Origin: Pseudomonas vlassakiae
GTDB lineage: Bacteria > Pseudomonadota > Gammaproteobacteria > Pseudomonadales > Pseudomonadaceae
Assembly (NCBI RefSeq): GCF_014269035.2
Contig: NZ_JABWRP020000010.1
Coordinates: 158,610-222,609 of the forward strand
DNA: 64,000 nt
Direction of reading: 5' to 3'
A program made the translations under genes and the position numbers. Of this stretch, positions 35,568 to 45,370 are shown piece by piece; position 1 is the stretch's first letter, and each line of letters begins with the position of its first letter. Below the pieces are notes generated by a model. That model was not told the origin of the DNA. It saw only the letters and a list, made by a program, of their open reading frames with translations, and did no database searches.

Positions 35568-36242
35568 TCAGTTGTCGCGGGCACCGCCGTAGTAACCGCA
35601 GCCATGCAGGGTCTGGCCGTCGATGCGCAGCTCGGCGCCCAGGTGGCGCACGGCGCCGCTCATGCTGTCGACGCAACGTTGCGGGGCGACCCACAGTTCA
35701 ACGTGCTGGCCGTTGGCTTCGCTGGTCAGGGTCAGGCCGCCGCCGGGCACTTCTTCTTCGAGGAACGGCAGAGGCAGCGGGTCCTTGCCGACGCGGTTGA
35801 GCACCATGCCCTTGCCGCTGGCCTTGATGTCCCAGTCCGGCTCGTGGCCATTGGCGCGCAGGGTCAGCTGCTTGAAGTTGGGGTCGTCGCAGGCGCGGGT
35901 GGAAGGTTCCAGGCGGTACAGGCGGCTGACTTCCAGCTGGCCATCGTTGTCGGCCTGCTTGTTGCCGGTGAGGCGCCCGCGCACGTCGGCGAACAGCTTG
36001 GCCTTGGCATCCTTGGCCAGGCTCACGGACTCCTGGAGGATGCCCGTGCCGGCGACATCGTTGATCACGAAGTGGCGGCTTTCACCGCAGGGTTTGAACA
36101 ACAGCCGGCCGCCGCCTGCGCTCAGCTCGCCCTGCATGCGCGTGGTACCGATGTTCGGGTCACGGGGCTGCTCGGCCAGCAACTGGCAGCCGGCAAACAG
36201 GGGCAGCAGGGCAGTGAGCAACAGGGTAGGGGTGAGGCGCAT
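35568..36242 (-). CDS. COG3650-type lipoprotein
   Basis: 224 residues. The signal ends at FAGC (lipid cysteine near 19). Two halves can be seen: one around LSAGGGRLLFKPCGESRHFVI and one around LTLRANGHEPDWDI...GGGLTLTSEANGQHVELWV, ending with RCVDSMSGAVRH, a copper/heme-free envelope domain of unknown function. GGAG precedes the ATG. It stands alone between the oxidoreductase and the liv operon. Confidence 0.8.
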   Translation of the reverse strand: MRLTPTLLLTALLPLFAGCQLLAEQPRDPNIGTTRMQGELSAGGGRLLFKPCGESRHFVINDVAGTGILQESVSLAKDAKAKLFADVRGRLTGNKQADNDGQLEVSRLYRLEPSTRACDDPNFKQLTLRANGHEPDWDIKASGKGMVLNRVGKDPLPLPFLEEEVPGGGLTLTSEANGQHVELWVAPQRCVDSMSGAVRHLGAELRIDGQTLHGCGYYGGARDN

Positions 36243-36303
36243 GGGGCGGGCTCCGGGGAATCTTTGCCAAAGAGCTGGCCACGATACACGTCCTGCAGGC
36301 AGA

Positions 36304-36327
36304 AAAAAGGGCCCGAAGGCCCTTTTT
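36304..36327. terminator. rho-independent terminator after livF
   Basis: A perfect 10-bp stem, AAAAAGGGCC with GGCCCTTTTT, loop CGAA. On the minus strand it lies 3 bases after the livF stop, ending the whole liv operon. Confidence 0.93.
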
Positions 36328-36330
36328 CAT

Positions 36331-37032
<702 letters not shown>

Positions 37033-37800
37033 TTACGCTTCCCCCAGGTAGGCTTTGATCACATCAGGGTTGTCGCGGATCTCCTGCGGCGTGCCGTGGG
37101 CCAGGGGCGTGCCCTGGTTGATCACGACAATGTGGTCGGAAATGCTCATCACCAGCTTCATGTCGTGCTCGATCAGCAGCACGGTGACGTTGTGCGACTC
37201 ACGCAGGTAGGCGATCAGTGCCTTGAGGTCTTCGGTTTCCTTCGGGTTCAGGCCCGCGGCGGGTTCGTCGAGCATGATGATCCGTGGCTGGGTCATCATG
37301 CAGCGGGCGATTTCCAGGCGGCGTTGCTGGCCGTAGGCGAGGGTGCCGGCAGTACGGTTGGCGAACTCGGTCAGGTTGACCTTGTCCAGCCAGTACTGGG
37401 CGCGCTCCATGGCCTCCTTCTCGCTGCGGCGGAAGTTCGGGGTCTTGAACAGGCCGGCGAAGAAGTTGGTGTTCAGGTGACGGTGCTGGGCGATCAGCAG
37501 GTTTTCCAGCGCGGTCATTTCCTTGAACAGGCGCACGTTCTGGAAGGTCCGCACCACCCCCTTGCGGGCGATCTGGTGGCCGGCCAGGCCCTGGATCGGC
37601 TGGCCGTCGAGCAGAATGGTGCCGCCGCTGGGCTTGTAGAAGCCGGTCAGGCAGTTGAACACCGTGGTCTTGCCGGCACCGTTCGGGCCGATCAGCGCCA
37701 CCACCTGTTTTTCCTTGACGGTCAGGCCCACGCCGTTGACCGCCAACAAGCCGCCGAAGCGCATGCTCAGGCCGCTGACTTGCAGAATTTCGCGGCTCAT
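37033..37800 (-). CDS. livG: branched-chain amino acid ABC transporter ATPase LivG (BraF)
   Basis: 255 residues. Walker [10 protein letters not shown], the signature [15 protein letters not shown] and Walker [14 protein letters not shown] are complete, with the longer LIV-type insertion between them. Works as a heterodimer with LivF. The ATG overlaps the livM stop as ATGA. Confidence 0.97.
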   Translation of the reverse strand: MSREILQVSGLSMRFGGLLAVNGVGLTVKEKQVVALIGPNGAGKTTVFNCLTGFYKPSGGTILLDGQPIQGLAGHQIARKGVVRTFQNVRLFKEMTALENLLIAQHRHLNTNFFAGLFKTPNFRRSEKEAMERAQYWLDKVNLTEFANRTAGTLAYGQQRRLEIARCMMTQPRIIMLDEPAAGLNPKETEDLKALIAYLRESHNVTVLLIEHDMKLVMSISDHIVVINQGTPLAHGTPQEIRDNPDVIKAYLGEA

Positions 37801-39049
37801 CGACGCAGCTCCATGTGGGGACGTTGCATAGGCAGCAGGCCTTGCGGACGCCAGATCATCATCAACACCATCAGCGCACCGAACATCAGCATCCGGTATT
37901 CGCTGAACTCACGCATCAGCTCCGGCAGCAGGATCATCACGATGGCCGCGAGAATCACGCCCAGTTGTGAGCCCATGCCGCCGAGCACGACGATGGCGAG
38001 GATGATCGCCGACTCGATGAAGGTGAACGACTCCGGCGTCACCAGGCCCTGGCGCGCAGCGAAGAAGCTGCCGGCGAAACCGGCGAAGCAGGCACCCAGG
38101 GTGAACGCCGAGAGCTTGATCACGGTGGGGTTCAGGCCCAGCGCACGGCAGGCGATCTCGTCTTCGCGCAGCGCTTCCCAGGCGCGGCCGATCGGCATGC
38201 GCAGCAGGCGGTTGATCACGAACAGTGCCAGCAGCGCCAGCAGCAGGGCGACCAGGTAGAGGAAGATGACCTTGTTGATCGAGTTGTATTCCAGGCCGAA
38301 GAACTCGTGGAAGGTCTGCATCCCTTCGGCAGCCTTGCGCTCGAAGGTCAGGCCGAAGAACTCCGGCTTGGGGATGTTGCTGATGCCGTTGGGGCCGCCG
38401 GTCCAGTCGGTGAGGTTACGCAGGAACAGGCGGATGATCTCGCCGAAGCCGAGGGTCACGATCGCCAGGTAGTCGCCGCGCAGGCGCAGCACCGGGAAGC
38501 CGAGCAGGAAGCCGAAGGTGGCAGCCATCAGGCCGGCAATCGGCAGGCAGACCCAGAAGCTCCAGCCCAGGTAGTGCGAGAGCATCGCATAACTGTAGGC
38601 GCCGACGGCGTAGAAGCCGACGTAGCCCAGGTCCAGCAGGCCGGCCAGGCCGACCACGATGTTCAGGCCCAGGCCCAGCAGCACGTAGATCAGGATCAGC
38701 GTGGCGATGTCGACCGCCCCGCGCGAGCCGAAGAACGGCCATACCAGGGCCGCGACGATCAGGCCCATGATCACATAGCGCTGGGTTTTCGGCAGGGTCA
38801 GGTAGTTGCTGACGGCTGGCGGGATCAGTTTGCGGTCCGAGCGACGGCCCATCACCGAATTCCACTGCTTGTCGAACAGCACGCGCAGGAACATCAGCAC
38901 CGAACACACGGCGATGATGCTGATGGTGAACGACCCTTGGCTGTGCACCGCCAGGCTGATGCCGTCGATGCTCAGTTTCAGGCCCAGCACCGGGAAGGCC
39001 ACGGCCCACACCAGCAAGGCGCTGAAGAACGCCTGTTTGAGATTTCTGT

Positions 39050-39053
<4 letters not shown>
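37797..39053 (-). CDS. livM: branched-chain amino acid ABC transporter permease LivM (BraE)
   Basis: 418 residues with ten or more membrane segments. It carries the extended N-terminal part typical of LivM. The permease contact region for the ATPase is around [30 protein letters not shown]. Start ATG 39053 overlaps the livH stop (ATGA). Confidence 0.96.
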
Positions 39054-39973
<920 letters not shown>

Positions 39974-40109
39974 TACAGCGCTCCTAAAAACCTGATTTGC
40001 ATTTCGCTGGCGGGGGTAAGGCCAGGAAACCGCGGGTGACGGTTTTAAGATTTTCAGGTGGGTCGGCCCCCGGATCGCGGGGATCAGGCCCATGAACCTC
40101 ATAAAACAA

Positions 40110-40133
40110 AGCCCACTGCTCGCACAGTGGGCT
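40110..40133 (-). terminator. attenuating hairpin between livK and livH
   Basis: A perfect 9-bp stem, AGCCCACTG with CAGTGGGCT, loop of 6 bases. On the minus strand it is followed by a T-rich TTGTTTTATG stretch. It probably ends most livK transcripts so that the binding protein is made in excess over the membrane parts. Confidence 0.8.
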
Positions 40134-40158
40134 CGTAGGTCAGCTATTAGTCACGCAG

Positions 40159-41274
40159 TTACTGAGGGGAGACTTCGGTCTTCGGCTTGCCGAAGTGCCA
40201 TTCGTAGACCACGAACTTGAAGTCTTTCAGGTCGCCTTTCTCGTCGTACGACAGTTCGCCGGTCGGGGTCTTGAACTTGCCGGCGTGGATGGCGGCTGCC
40301 ACCTTGTCGGTGTCTTCGGACTTGGCGGCTTCGATACCTTTGGCGATCAGCTCGACGGCCGAGTAGGCCGGGAACACGAACGGGCCGCTCGGGTCCTTGC
40401 CGTCGGCCTTGATGGCGTCGACGATGGCCTTGTTCTCAGGGTCGGCGTCGAACGACTTCGGCAGGGTGACCAGCAGGCCTTCGGAGGCGTTCTGGGCGAT
40501 CTGCGAGATGGAGTCGTTACCCACGCCTTCCGGGCCCATGAACTTGGCTTTCAGGCCCTTTTCCTGGGCTTGGCGCAGGATCAGGCCCAGCTCTGGGTGG
40601 TAGCCGCCGTAGTAGACGAAGTCGACGTTGTTCTGCTTGAGCTTCTGGATGATCGAGGAGAAGTCCTTGTCACCGGCGTTCAGGCCTTCGAACACGGCCA
40701 CCTTGGTGCCTTTCTTCTCCAGGGTCTGCTTGACCGCAGTGGCGATGCCTTCACCGTACTGCTGCTTGTCATGCAGCACGGCAACCACTTTCGGCTTGAC
40801 GTGGTCGGCGATGTAGTTGCCGGCAGCAGGGCCTTGGGCGCTGTCCAGGCCGATGGTGCGGAAGATCAGCTTGTAGCCACGGGCGGTGATTTCCGGCGAG
40901 GTGGCGGCCGGGGTGATCATGATCACGCCTTCGTCTTCGTAGATGTCGGACGCTGGCTGGGTGGAGCTGGAGCACAGGTGGCCGATGACGAACTTGACGC
41001 CGTCGTTGACCACTTTGTTGGCGACGGCCACGGCCTGTTTAGGGTCGCAGGCGTCGTCGTATTCCTTGGCTTCGAGCAGCTTGCCATCGACGCCGCCCTT
41101 GGCGTTGATATCCTTGATGGCTTGCTTGGCGCCGATGAACTGCATGTCGCCGTACTGGGTCACAGGGCCGGTCTTGGGGCCCGCGATCCCGATCTTGATG
41201 GTATCGGCGGCAAACGAATGGCTGGCTACCCCGGCCAGTACCATTGCGGCGAACAGCTTGGAAATCTTGATCAT
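40159..41274 (-). CDS. livK: branched-chain amino acid binding protein LivK (BraC)
   Basis: 371 residues with a signal peptide cut after SHSFA. Type I periplasmic binding fold: DTIKIGIAGPKTGPVTQYGD, GVKFVIGHLCSSSTQPASDIY, ITPAATSPEIT and VYYGGYHPELGLILRQ line the substrate pocket. It captures Leu, Ile, Val (and in Pseudomonas also Ala, Thr) for the LivHMGF pore. GGAG precedes the ATG. First gene of the operon. Confidence 0.97.
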   Translation of the reverse strand: MIKISKLFAAMVLAGVASHSFAADTIKIGIAGPKTGPVTQYGDMQFIGAKQAIKDINAKGGVDGKLLEAKEYDDACDPKQAVAVANKVVNDGVKFVIGHLCSSSTQPASDIYEDEGVIMITPAATSPEITARGYKLIFRTIGLDSAQGPAAGNYIADHVKPKVVAVLHDKQQYGEGIATAVKQTLEKKGTKVAVFEGLNAGDKDFSSIIQKLKQNNVDFVYYGGYHPELGLILRQAQEKGLKAKFMGPEGVGNDSISQIAQNASEGLLVTLPKSFDADPENKAIVDAIKADGKDPSGPFVFPAYSAVELIAKGIEAAKSEDTDKVAAAIHAGKFKTPTGELSYDEKGDLKDFKFVVYEWHFGKPKTEVSPQ

Positions 41275-41634
41275 AGTGCTCCACTCATTCTGTTGTAATT
41301 CTTATAGTCCTGGCGGCCAGGGCTACAGACCGGGCGGGATATGCGGCATGGCCACGCCATACTGCATGCCCACCTTCCCCCGGAACATGTCCCGGAACTG
41401 TACCGGTACAGTGTAGAGCGCTGTTCGCGCGCTTGAAAAGCGGGCAAAAAGTGCCTGGTTCGCGGGTTGTCGCATGATCGACACAAAGATACAGAAAAGC
41501 GCCATCACTTTGCCTGCATCAACGGCCCCACCCCACAACTTCGGGGCCAATCGACCAAATTACATATTTGAAACCGGGTTTTTCTGCAAAAATGCCGGCC
41601 TTTTTTCATTGGCCGAATTTGCGGGTACAAACCC
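41275..41634. other. divergent control region, livK and DUF2288 gene
   Basis: 360 bases without a gene. It carries the livK promoter leftward and the promoter of the DUF2288 gene rightward. The one structured element noticed is the palindrome at 41397-41412. Promoter hexamers could not be assigned with confidence. Confidence 0.45.
41397..41412. promoter_or_regulatory. 16-bp perfect palindrome upstream of livK
   Basis: ACTGTACCGGTACAGT reads the same on both strands. It is centred 130 bases before the livK start. The perfect symmetry and position suggest a repressor or activator site. It has CTGT and ACAG ends like a LexA box, but with 6 rather than 8 bases between, so it is not a standard SOS box. 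Confidence 0.55.
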
Positions 41635-41940
41635 ATGACTGATCAAACAAGCACCCTCTATGCCAAATTGCTCGGCGAGACGGCGACAATCGAGTGGAAG
41701 GCTTTGGAGCGTTTCTGGGCCAAGGGTGACCTGATTTGGGTCGACCACAGTCTCGACCTGATCGAGGTTGCTGCGGCAATGGCCGAGAATCGCAGCGAGA
41801 TCTTCGCCAAGTGGCGTAGTGATGGCACTGTCGGGCCGGTCAGCGCCGAGCAGGCACTCGACCTGCAAAGCCGCGATCCAGAGATATGGGCGGTGGTGGT
41901 TTCGCCGTTCATCGTGATCCAGGTCAGGCAAGCGGAATAA
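41635..41940 (+). CDS. DUF2288 protein
   Basis: 101 residues, no signal or membrane part. The family pattern is clear: LYAKLLGETATIEWKALERFWAKGDLIWVDHSLDLIEVAAAMAEN early, and EQALDLQSRDPEIWAVVVSPFIVIQ at the end. Function unknown. It stands alone between the liv operon and the tubulin-like gene, convergent with the latter. Confidence 0.85.
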   Translation: MTDQTSTLYAKLLGETATIEWKALERFWAKGDLIWVDHSLDLIEVAAAMAENRSEIFAKWRSDGTVGPVSAEQALDLQSRDPEIWAVVVSPFIVIQVRQAE

Positions 41941-42074
41941 CGATGCGCTTTTTTAGTGCGTAAAATCACACAGCTGCCCAATGCGGGTGCGTGTTGACGC
42001 TCACGTAAGGTGGAAGTTGGTAACAGTGGTGGGTTGTTTCGGCGCTGCGGTAACAATTTACGGCATGCGTAATC

Positions 42075-42093
42075 GGGGCCGCCGGGCGGCCCC
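42075..42093. terminator. GC hairpin after the tubulin-like gene
   Basis: An 8-bp stem, GGGGCCGC with GCGGCCCC, loop CGG, 7 bases after the stop of the tubulin-like gene on the minus strand. No T run. Confidence 0.5.
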
Positions 42094-42100
42094 ATGAGGG

Positions 42101-44284
42101 TCAGTAGTCGACGCGGCCGGTATGGTTGTTGAGCGAAATCACCCGGGTCTTGCCGATGCGGTGGCGGAAGATCTCACGCAGGTACTTCACCGCCTTCTTT
42201 ACGCATTCGCGCGACAGGCGAATATCGTTGATCGACACGAAGCGGCTCTTGTCGCTGATCAGTTCGCGGTACTTCTTCTCGTACATCGGCTTGATCGCAT
42301 ACCAGTTGGTATCGAGGATCTTGGCCGGGTTTTCGAACTCGTTGAGCAGGTCGTCGATCCGCGCCTCTTCGAAGTGCTCGCTGGTAATGAACTCGAGGAT
42401 GGCGTTGTCCAGCGTGTCATCGAAGCGGTATGGGGGGCGGGCGAAGCAGCGCTTGATGAAGGCCACGATCAAGGTCAGGAAATCATCCGACAGGCACGGG
42501 CTCTTGGCGATCAGGGTGGTCAGTGACAGGTTGGCCGAGGCGCCGATCACCAGGGCGTAACGCTTGAGCGTGGTGTTGGGGAACAGGCTGTTGAGGTGGG
42601 TCTTGAGCCGGTTCAGGTCCATGTACGACAGCTTGTAGTCCTTGGGCAGCGAGACGATCGACACCACCGACGAGCAGTTCTTGAAGAAGTGCAGGTCATG
42701 CAGCGCGGCGGCGTCGTAACCGGAGGCCTGGTATTGCTCCAGGGCCGCACGGTAACGGCGCGACTCGATCGGCAGCAGGCTGATGCCTTCGATGGCCTGG
42801 GTCTGCTTGTTGAAGTGCGGCAGGTCGATGGAGCGCAAGAACAGGTCGTCGATATCCAGGCGCGGGCTTTCGCGCTCGAACACCTTGAACTTGTCCGTGC
42901 CTTGCGCGGGCACTTCCGGCACCACCGATTCAGCATAGGCAATCGCCACCGGGCCGGCCAGGCTCATGAACAGGTCGTTGGCATCCAGGCGGATGGTTTC
43001 GCCAATATCGATGCCGGCGCGGCGGAAGTAGTTCTGGTCGTAGTCGGTGGTCACCGCCTGGGCGGTGAGGATGTTGAAGATCTGCTGGGAGATGTACTGG
43101 TTGGCGTGCTTCTCCATCGCGTTGACGTCGATGTTGTGAATGGTGCCGTCATCGCTTTCTTCGGCGTAGCGCATGATGTCGTTGGAGATCAGCATCATCG
43201 CGTTCCACGGGCGGATACGGCCCATCACGCTGGCCTCGCTGCTGTCTTCGTTATCGAAGTTGTACGAGAAGTCCCATTCTTCCGAGAGGTATTTGCACAA
43301 CAGCCGGCCGGCGTTGATGTGCAGGGCCTCGGACATCTCGCTGCGATGGTCCGTAGCATTGGGCAGCACGCAAATGCCGCTGGTGAAGATCGGTTCGAAG
43401 ACGAACGAGTGGCCGCTCTTGCCGTCGTTCTCGTCGGCAGGCTTGGTGTCGAAGGTCTTGTTCATGTACGAGTACTGCTGGGCCAGGCCGAACTCCGAGG
43501 CCATGCCTGAACCGGTACCGCCACCGGCACTGAAGATGTAGAAGTACAGCCGCGATTGGTTGGCCTTGATGCCGCAGGAGTCGATCAGGTACGAATGGAT
43601 CAGCTTCCAGTCGGCGCTGGAGAAGCGCTGGGTGTCCTTGTTGAGGATGATCTTGGCCAGGTACTGGCCGAGGATCGGGGCGTTGCCGGCACCCCCGGCA
43701 TGCACCTCGGACAGGTCCATGATCTTCATCTTGCTGTAGTCACGCAGGAACTCGCCACGCTCGCCCTTGCGCGAGAAGCGGATACGCCCGGCGATGTCTT
43801 TGTCCAGGTCGCCCAGCATCACCAGCGGTTCGACCAGGAACACCGGCTTGACCCCCTTGTTCTGCACCAGGCGCAGGTTCTGGCGGATCCAGCGTGCCGG
43901 GCTGTAGCCCGACTCGCCCTTGATGCGGTCTTCATTGTTGAACTCGTTGAGGAAGAAGGTACGGGCGTTGTAGACCAGTTCCGCCACGTCCAGGGCGATG
44001 TTCGAGCCGCAACGGCCCAGGCCGATCAGGCAGACCGACGGAAACTGCTGCTCCAGGCGCAGGGGACCGTCTTCTTCGATGTGCTGGTTACCGGGAAACA
44101 CCAGGTCACGCAGGCCGTCGAGGTTGTCGAGGATCCGCTGCATGTCCTGCTCGGTGAAGTACAGGTACTGCTGAGCCGGTGAGCTGCGTGCCGGCAGCGT
44201 GTCACGAACACCATTGGCGGTCGGTAAGGGGGAGAGACTCGAAGACTCGGGGACCGCATTGGCAGAAGTGTTCGTAGAGGTCAT
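42101..44284 (-). CDS. tubulin/FtsZ-superfamily GTPase-like protein
   Basis: 727 residues, twice the length of FtsZ. After a disordered N-terminus (1-35), LIGLGRCGSN (87-96) fits the T1 phosphate loop. SAGGGTGSG (252-260) is the tubulin signature (T4 loop). LISNDIMRY (365-373) fits the guanine-contact IPNDRLL helix of FtsZ. RLDANDL (432-438) fits the T7 catalytic loop NxDxxD, keeping both acidic residues (D434, D437) but with Arg in place of the first Asn. The remaining 290 residues form a domain not recognised here. It is not FtsZ itself and probably belongs to an FtsZ-like family described as divergent from cell-division FtsZ. No membrane segment. It stands alone; no partner gene is evident. 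Confidence 0.8.
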   Translation of the reverse strand: MTSTNTSANAVPESSSLSPLPTANGVRDTLPARSSPAQQYLYFTEQDMQRILDNLDGLRDLVFPGNQHIEEDGPLRLEQQFPSVCLIGLGRCGSNIALDVAELVYNARTFFLNEFNNEDRIKGESGYSPARWIRQNLRLVQNKGVKPVFLVEPLVMLGDLDKDIAGRIRFSRKGERGEFLRDYSKMKIMDLSEVHAGGAGNAPILGQYLAKIILNKDTQRFSSADWKLIHSYLIDSCGIKANQSRLYFYIFSAGGGTGSGMASEFGLAQQYSYMNKTFDTKPADENDGKSGHSFVFEPIFTSGICVLPNATDHRSEMSEALHINAGRLLCKYLSEEWDFSYNFDNEDSSEASVMGRIRPWNAMMLISNDIMRYAEESDDGTIHNIDVNAMEKHANQYISQQIFNILTAQAVTTDYDQNYFRRAGIDIGETIRLDANDLFMSLAGPVAIAYAESVVPEVPAQGTDKFKVFERESPRLDIDDLFLRSIDLPHFNKQTQAIEGISLLPIESRRYRAALEQYQASGYDAAALHDLHFFKNCSSVVSIVSLPKDYKLSYMDLNRLKTHLNSLFPNTTLKRYALVIGASANLSLTTLIAKSPCLSDDFLTLIVAFIKRCFARPPYRFDDTLDNAILEFITSEHFEEARIDDLLNEFENPAKILDTNWYAIKPMYEKKYRELISDKSRFVSINDIRLSRECVKKAVKYLREIFRHRIGKTRVISLNNHTGRVDY

Positions 44285-44482
44285 AGTGCGCCATTTGCCT
44301 GGTGTAAGTGATTATCAGAGGGTTATGCCATATGGCCATCACGCAAAGCGCCGCGACTCTATCAGTGCGCCATTTGCGGATGCGATAGGGGTTTCCCTTA
44401 CTTGTTTTAAGAAACTTTCAGTCGAGCTGGCATTGCATCGCCCGTTTGTCGCGCTTCTTTAATCTTCTGCCTGGAGTCGTTC

Positions 44483-45370
44483 ATGAGTACTGCACTGCCT
44501 TCGTTGGGATTCGCCGGGATTGGCCTGATGGGCTTGCCGATGTGCCAGCGCCTGTTGGCGGCGGGTTATCCGCTGACGGTCTGGAACCGCAGCCCGGACA
44601 AATGCGCCAGCTTGGTGGCCGCCGGTGCGCGGCTGGCGACCAGCCCGGCCGAGCTGAGCCGTGTCAGTGACATGGTGTTGCTGTGCCTGGCCGACACGGC
44701 GGTGGTACGGGAGGTGGTGTTTGGCGAGCAAGGCATCGCCGAGGGCGGGCGCAGCGGGCAGTTGCTGGTGGACTTCTCCAGCCTGGAGCCGACTGCCACG
44801 CGGGAGATGGCTGCCGAACTGGCTGCGTTGTGTGGCATGGCCTGGCTGGATGCGCCCGTGTCGGGTGGCACGCCAGGCGCCGAGGCGGGTACGTTGGCGA
44901 TCATGGTGGGGGGCGAGGCCACGGATCTGCAGCGGGCCCGCCCGGTCCTGCAGGTGCTCGGCCAGCGGGTGACGCACATGGGGGGGGTGGGAGCAGGGCA
45001 GGTGACCAAGGCCTGCAATCAGATGATCGTGGCCTGCAACGCGCTGGTAATTGCCGAGGTGGTGGCGTTGGCCGAACAGTCAGGCGTTGACGCCACGCTG
45101 ATCGCCGAAGCGCTTGCTGGTGGCTTTGCCGATTCGAAGCCGTTGCAGATCCTGGCACCGCAGATGGCCGAAAGCCGCTTCGAGCCGGTCAAGTGGCATG
45201 TGCGTACCTTGCTCAAGGACCTGGACGGGGCCGTCAAGCTCTCCCGCGAGCAGGGCACGGCAACGCCGCTCAGTGGCCTTGCCGCGCAGTTGATGCGCCT
45301 GCACGGTAGCCAGGGATATCTGCAAAAAGATCCGGCGACCCTGGTAGAGCTGTATCGCAACAAGGCCTGA
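44483..45370 (+). CDS. 3-hydroxyisobutyrate dehydrogenase-family NAD(P) oxidoreductase
   Basis: 295 residues. The Rossmann loop GFAGIGLMGLPM opens the protein; the substrate motif DAPVSGGTPGAEAGTLAIMVGG and the catalytic lysine in TKACNQ follow. The family covers 3-hydroxyisobutyrate, tartronate-semialdehyde and related dehydrogenases, so the substrate is open; nearness to the liv operon makes valine breakdown possible but not shown. GGAG precedes the ATG. Its last 101 bases overlap the 3' end of the opposite-strand c-di-GMP gene. Confidence 0.9.
   Translation: MSTALPSLGFAGIGLMGLPMCQRLLAAGYPLTVWNRSPDKCASLVAAGARLATSPAELSRVSDMVLLCLADTAVVREVVFGEQGIAEGGRSGQLLVDFSSLEPTATREMAAELAALCGMAWLDAPVSGGTPGAEAGTLAIMVGGEATDLQRARPVLQVLGQRVTHMGGVGAGQVTKACNQMIVACNALVIAEVVALAEQSGVDATLIAEALAGGFADSKPLQILAPQMAESRFEPVKWHVRTLLKDLDGAVKLSREQGTATPLSGLAAQLMRLHGSQGYLQKDPATLVELYRNKA

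Noticed and set aside
41397..41412. LexA (SOS) box reading of the livK palindrome
   Set aside because: The CTGT and ACAG halves are 6 bases apart instead of the 8 of the gammaproteobacterial LexA box, and livK is not a damage gene.
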